In this document: one piece after another, positions 5,104 to 5,546 of the stretch
How the letters are laid out: every line of letters begins with the position of its first letter
Numbering within the stretch: the first letter of the stretch is position 1
From: Chitinophagaceae bacterium
GTDB lineage: Bacteria > Bacteroidota > Bacteroidia > Chitinophagales > Chitinophagaceae
Assembly: GCA_017882205.1 (NCBI GenBank)
Contig: JADGPY010000421.1
Coordinates: 1 to 5,546, forward strand
Length of the DNA: 5,546 nt
Direction: 5' to 3'
Notes under the pieces: generated by a model
What the model saw: only the letters and a program-made list of their open reading frames with translations
Told to the model about the DNA's origin: nothing
The model's database searches: none
Program-made: the position numbers and the translations under genes

Positions 5104-5111
5104 CAAAGGTA
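5104..5111 (-). promoter_or_regulatory. Bacteroidota-type -7 promoter box TACCTTTG
   Basis: On the minus strand TACCTTTG matches the TAnnTTTG -7 consensus of the Bacteroidota primary sigma factor. It lies in the only sizeable gap upstream of the array, about 93 bases before the first start codon at 5010. The -33 region is weak: a TGG about 22 bases upstream is the nearest match to TTG, so activation or an alternative sigma factor is possible. The predicted transcript start is near 5097. Confidence 0.6.
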
Positions 5112-5147
5112 TGTCTCTCTAATCCGGTAACCATTACATAATTTCGG

Positions 5148-5165
5148 GAATAAGTTACATTATTC
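5148..5165. repeat. Short inverted repeat upstream of the promoter
   Basis: GAATAA (5148-5153) and TTATTC (5160-5165) are perfect arms around the 6-base centre GTTACA. It lies about 37 bases upstream of the -7 box and about 45 bases after the cupin stop. It could be an operator half-site pair or a weak hairpin at the end of the cupin transcript; no T-run follows, so it is not a convincing terminator. Confidence 0.3.
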
Positions 5166-5210
5166 ACACATTTGAGTTAAACAGGCCTGAAACATCCCTG
5201 CCATTGCTGT

Positions 5211-5546
5211 TCATTCGTATCCGCTTTTTATGAGGGTCGAAATCATTTTGAAACGCTTGTTGGCTTTTACAATATTTGATGTATGAGCCGGTATAATAAT
5301 TGACTGGCCTGTCTCCAGTAAATTCGATTTTCCATCAATTACAATCTCAGCCTTGCCGTCAATGATTTGGACAAAAGTGTCGAAAGGGATTATTTGTTCA
5401 GTAAAAGCTTCACCGCTATCAAATGAAACCGCACTGATGTTACCTGTTATTTTTTTCATAATTGTTTTAATAACAACCGAATTAGGAACATATTCAATGA
5501 TCCTATCAATAATAAGCGCTTTTGCTTTTTCAATCTCGATATTATC
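5211..5546 (-). CDS. Cupin domain protein, 5' end outside window
   Basis: The frame is open from the right edge to TGA at 5211-5213, giving 111 visible residues. An ATG at 5459 lies in frame but is internal: the 29 residues before it (DNIEIEKAKALIIDRIIEYV, then PNSVVIKTI) have the wording of the usual N terminus of this cupin family, where an E/YxPNSVVxKTI segment leads into KKxTGNISAVSFDSGE. The barrel follows: PFDTFVQIIDGKAEIVIDGK with the turn glycine, then LLETGQSIIIPAHTSNIVKA, and a last strand RFKMISTLIK. The histidine pair of the classical metal site is missing from motif 1, and only one His (PAHTSN) is seen in motif 2. It is therefore probably a non-catalytic binding protein. The true start should lie a few codons beyond the edge. 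It ends 100 bases upstream of the promoter of the next array and may be a separate transcript. Confidence 0.87.
   Translation of the reverse strand, partial: DNIEIEKAKALIIDRIIEYVPNSVVIKTIMKKITGNISAVSFDSGEAFTEQIIPFDTFVQIIDGKAEIVIDGKSNLLETGQSIIIPAHTSNIVKANKRFKMISTLIKSGYE

Noticed and set aside
5182..5189. CAGGCCTG palindrome as part of a terminator after the cupin
   Set aside because: The palindrome is only 8 bases with no room for a loop and no T-run follows on the minus strand.

Overview
The window looks like chromosomal DNA of a member of the Bacteroidota, most likely in the Chitinophagaceae/Sphingobacteriales range. The sequence is AT-rich, the starts lack Shine-Dalgarno motifs and are preceded by A-rich leaders, there is a TAnnTTTG-type promoter box, and the gene families (YtxH, lmo0937-like peptides, holin-like protein, paired cupins) match that group. 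The placement is inference from gene content and signals, not from a marker gene.

Every supportable gene lies on the minus strand, so the reading order runs from high to low coordinates. At the right edge (5211-5546) is the C-terminal part of a cupin protein whose start lies outside the window. A 200-base non-coding gap follows, with a promoter box (5104-5111) and short palindromes. Then comes a compact array of ten genes: lmo0937-like peptide copy A (4855-5010), secreted/tail-anchored protein copy A (4507-4827), lmo0937-like peptide copy B (4332-4487), secreted/tail-anchored protein copy B (3993-4304), YtxH protein (3638-3916), a second cupin (3175-3588), a holin-like two-TM protein (2795-3136), an uncharacterised 129-aa protein (2399-2788), an AI-2E family transporter (1283-2392) and a GT4 glycosyltransferase (1-1241, running off the left edge). 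Gaps are 6-76 bases, so co-transcription is likely.

The array is dominated by small inner-membrane or envelope proteins and resembles clusters that Bacteroidota are thought to use in general envelope stress; that role is inferred. Its most striking features are a recent tandem duplication of a two-gene unit (about 514-523 bases), a scar of what looks like a third unit, an 84-base block identical between the two copies that contains an 18-base inverted repeat, and a glycosyltransferase with no ATG near its start and an unusual N-terminal extension. Both lmo0937-like genes are only 51 codons long. The cupin at the right edge is open upstream of its first ATG, so that ATG is internal.
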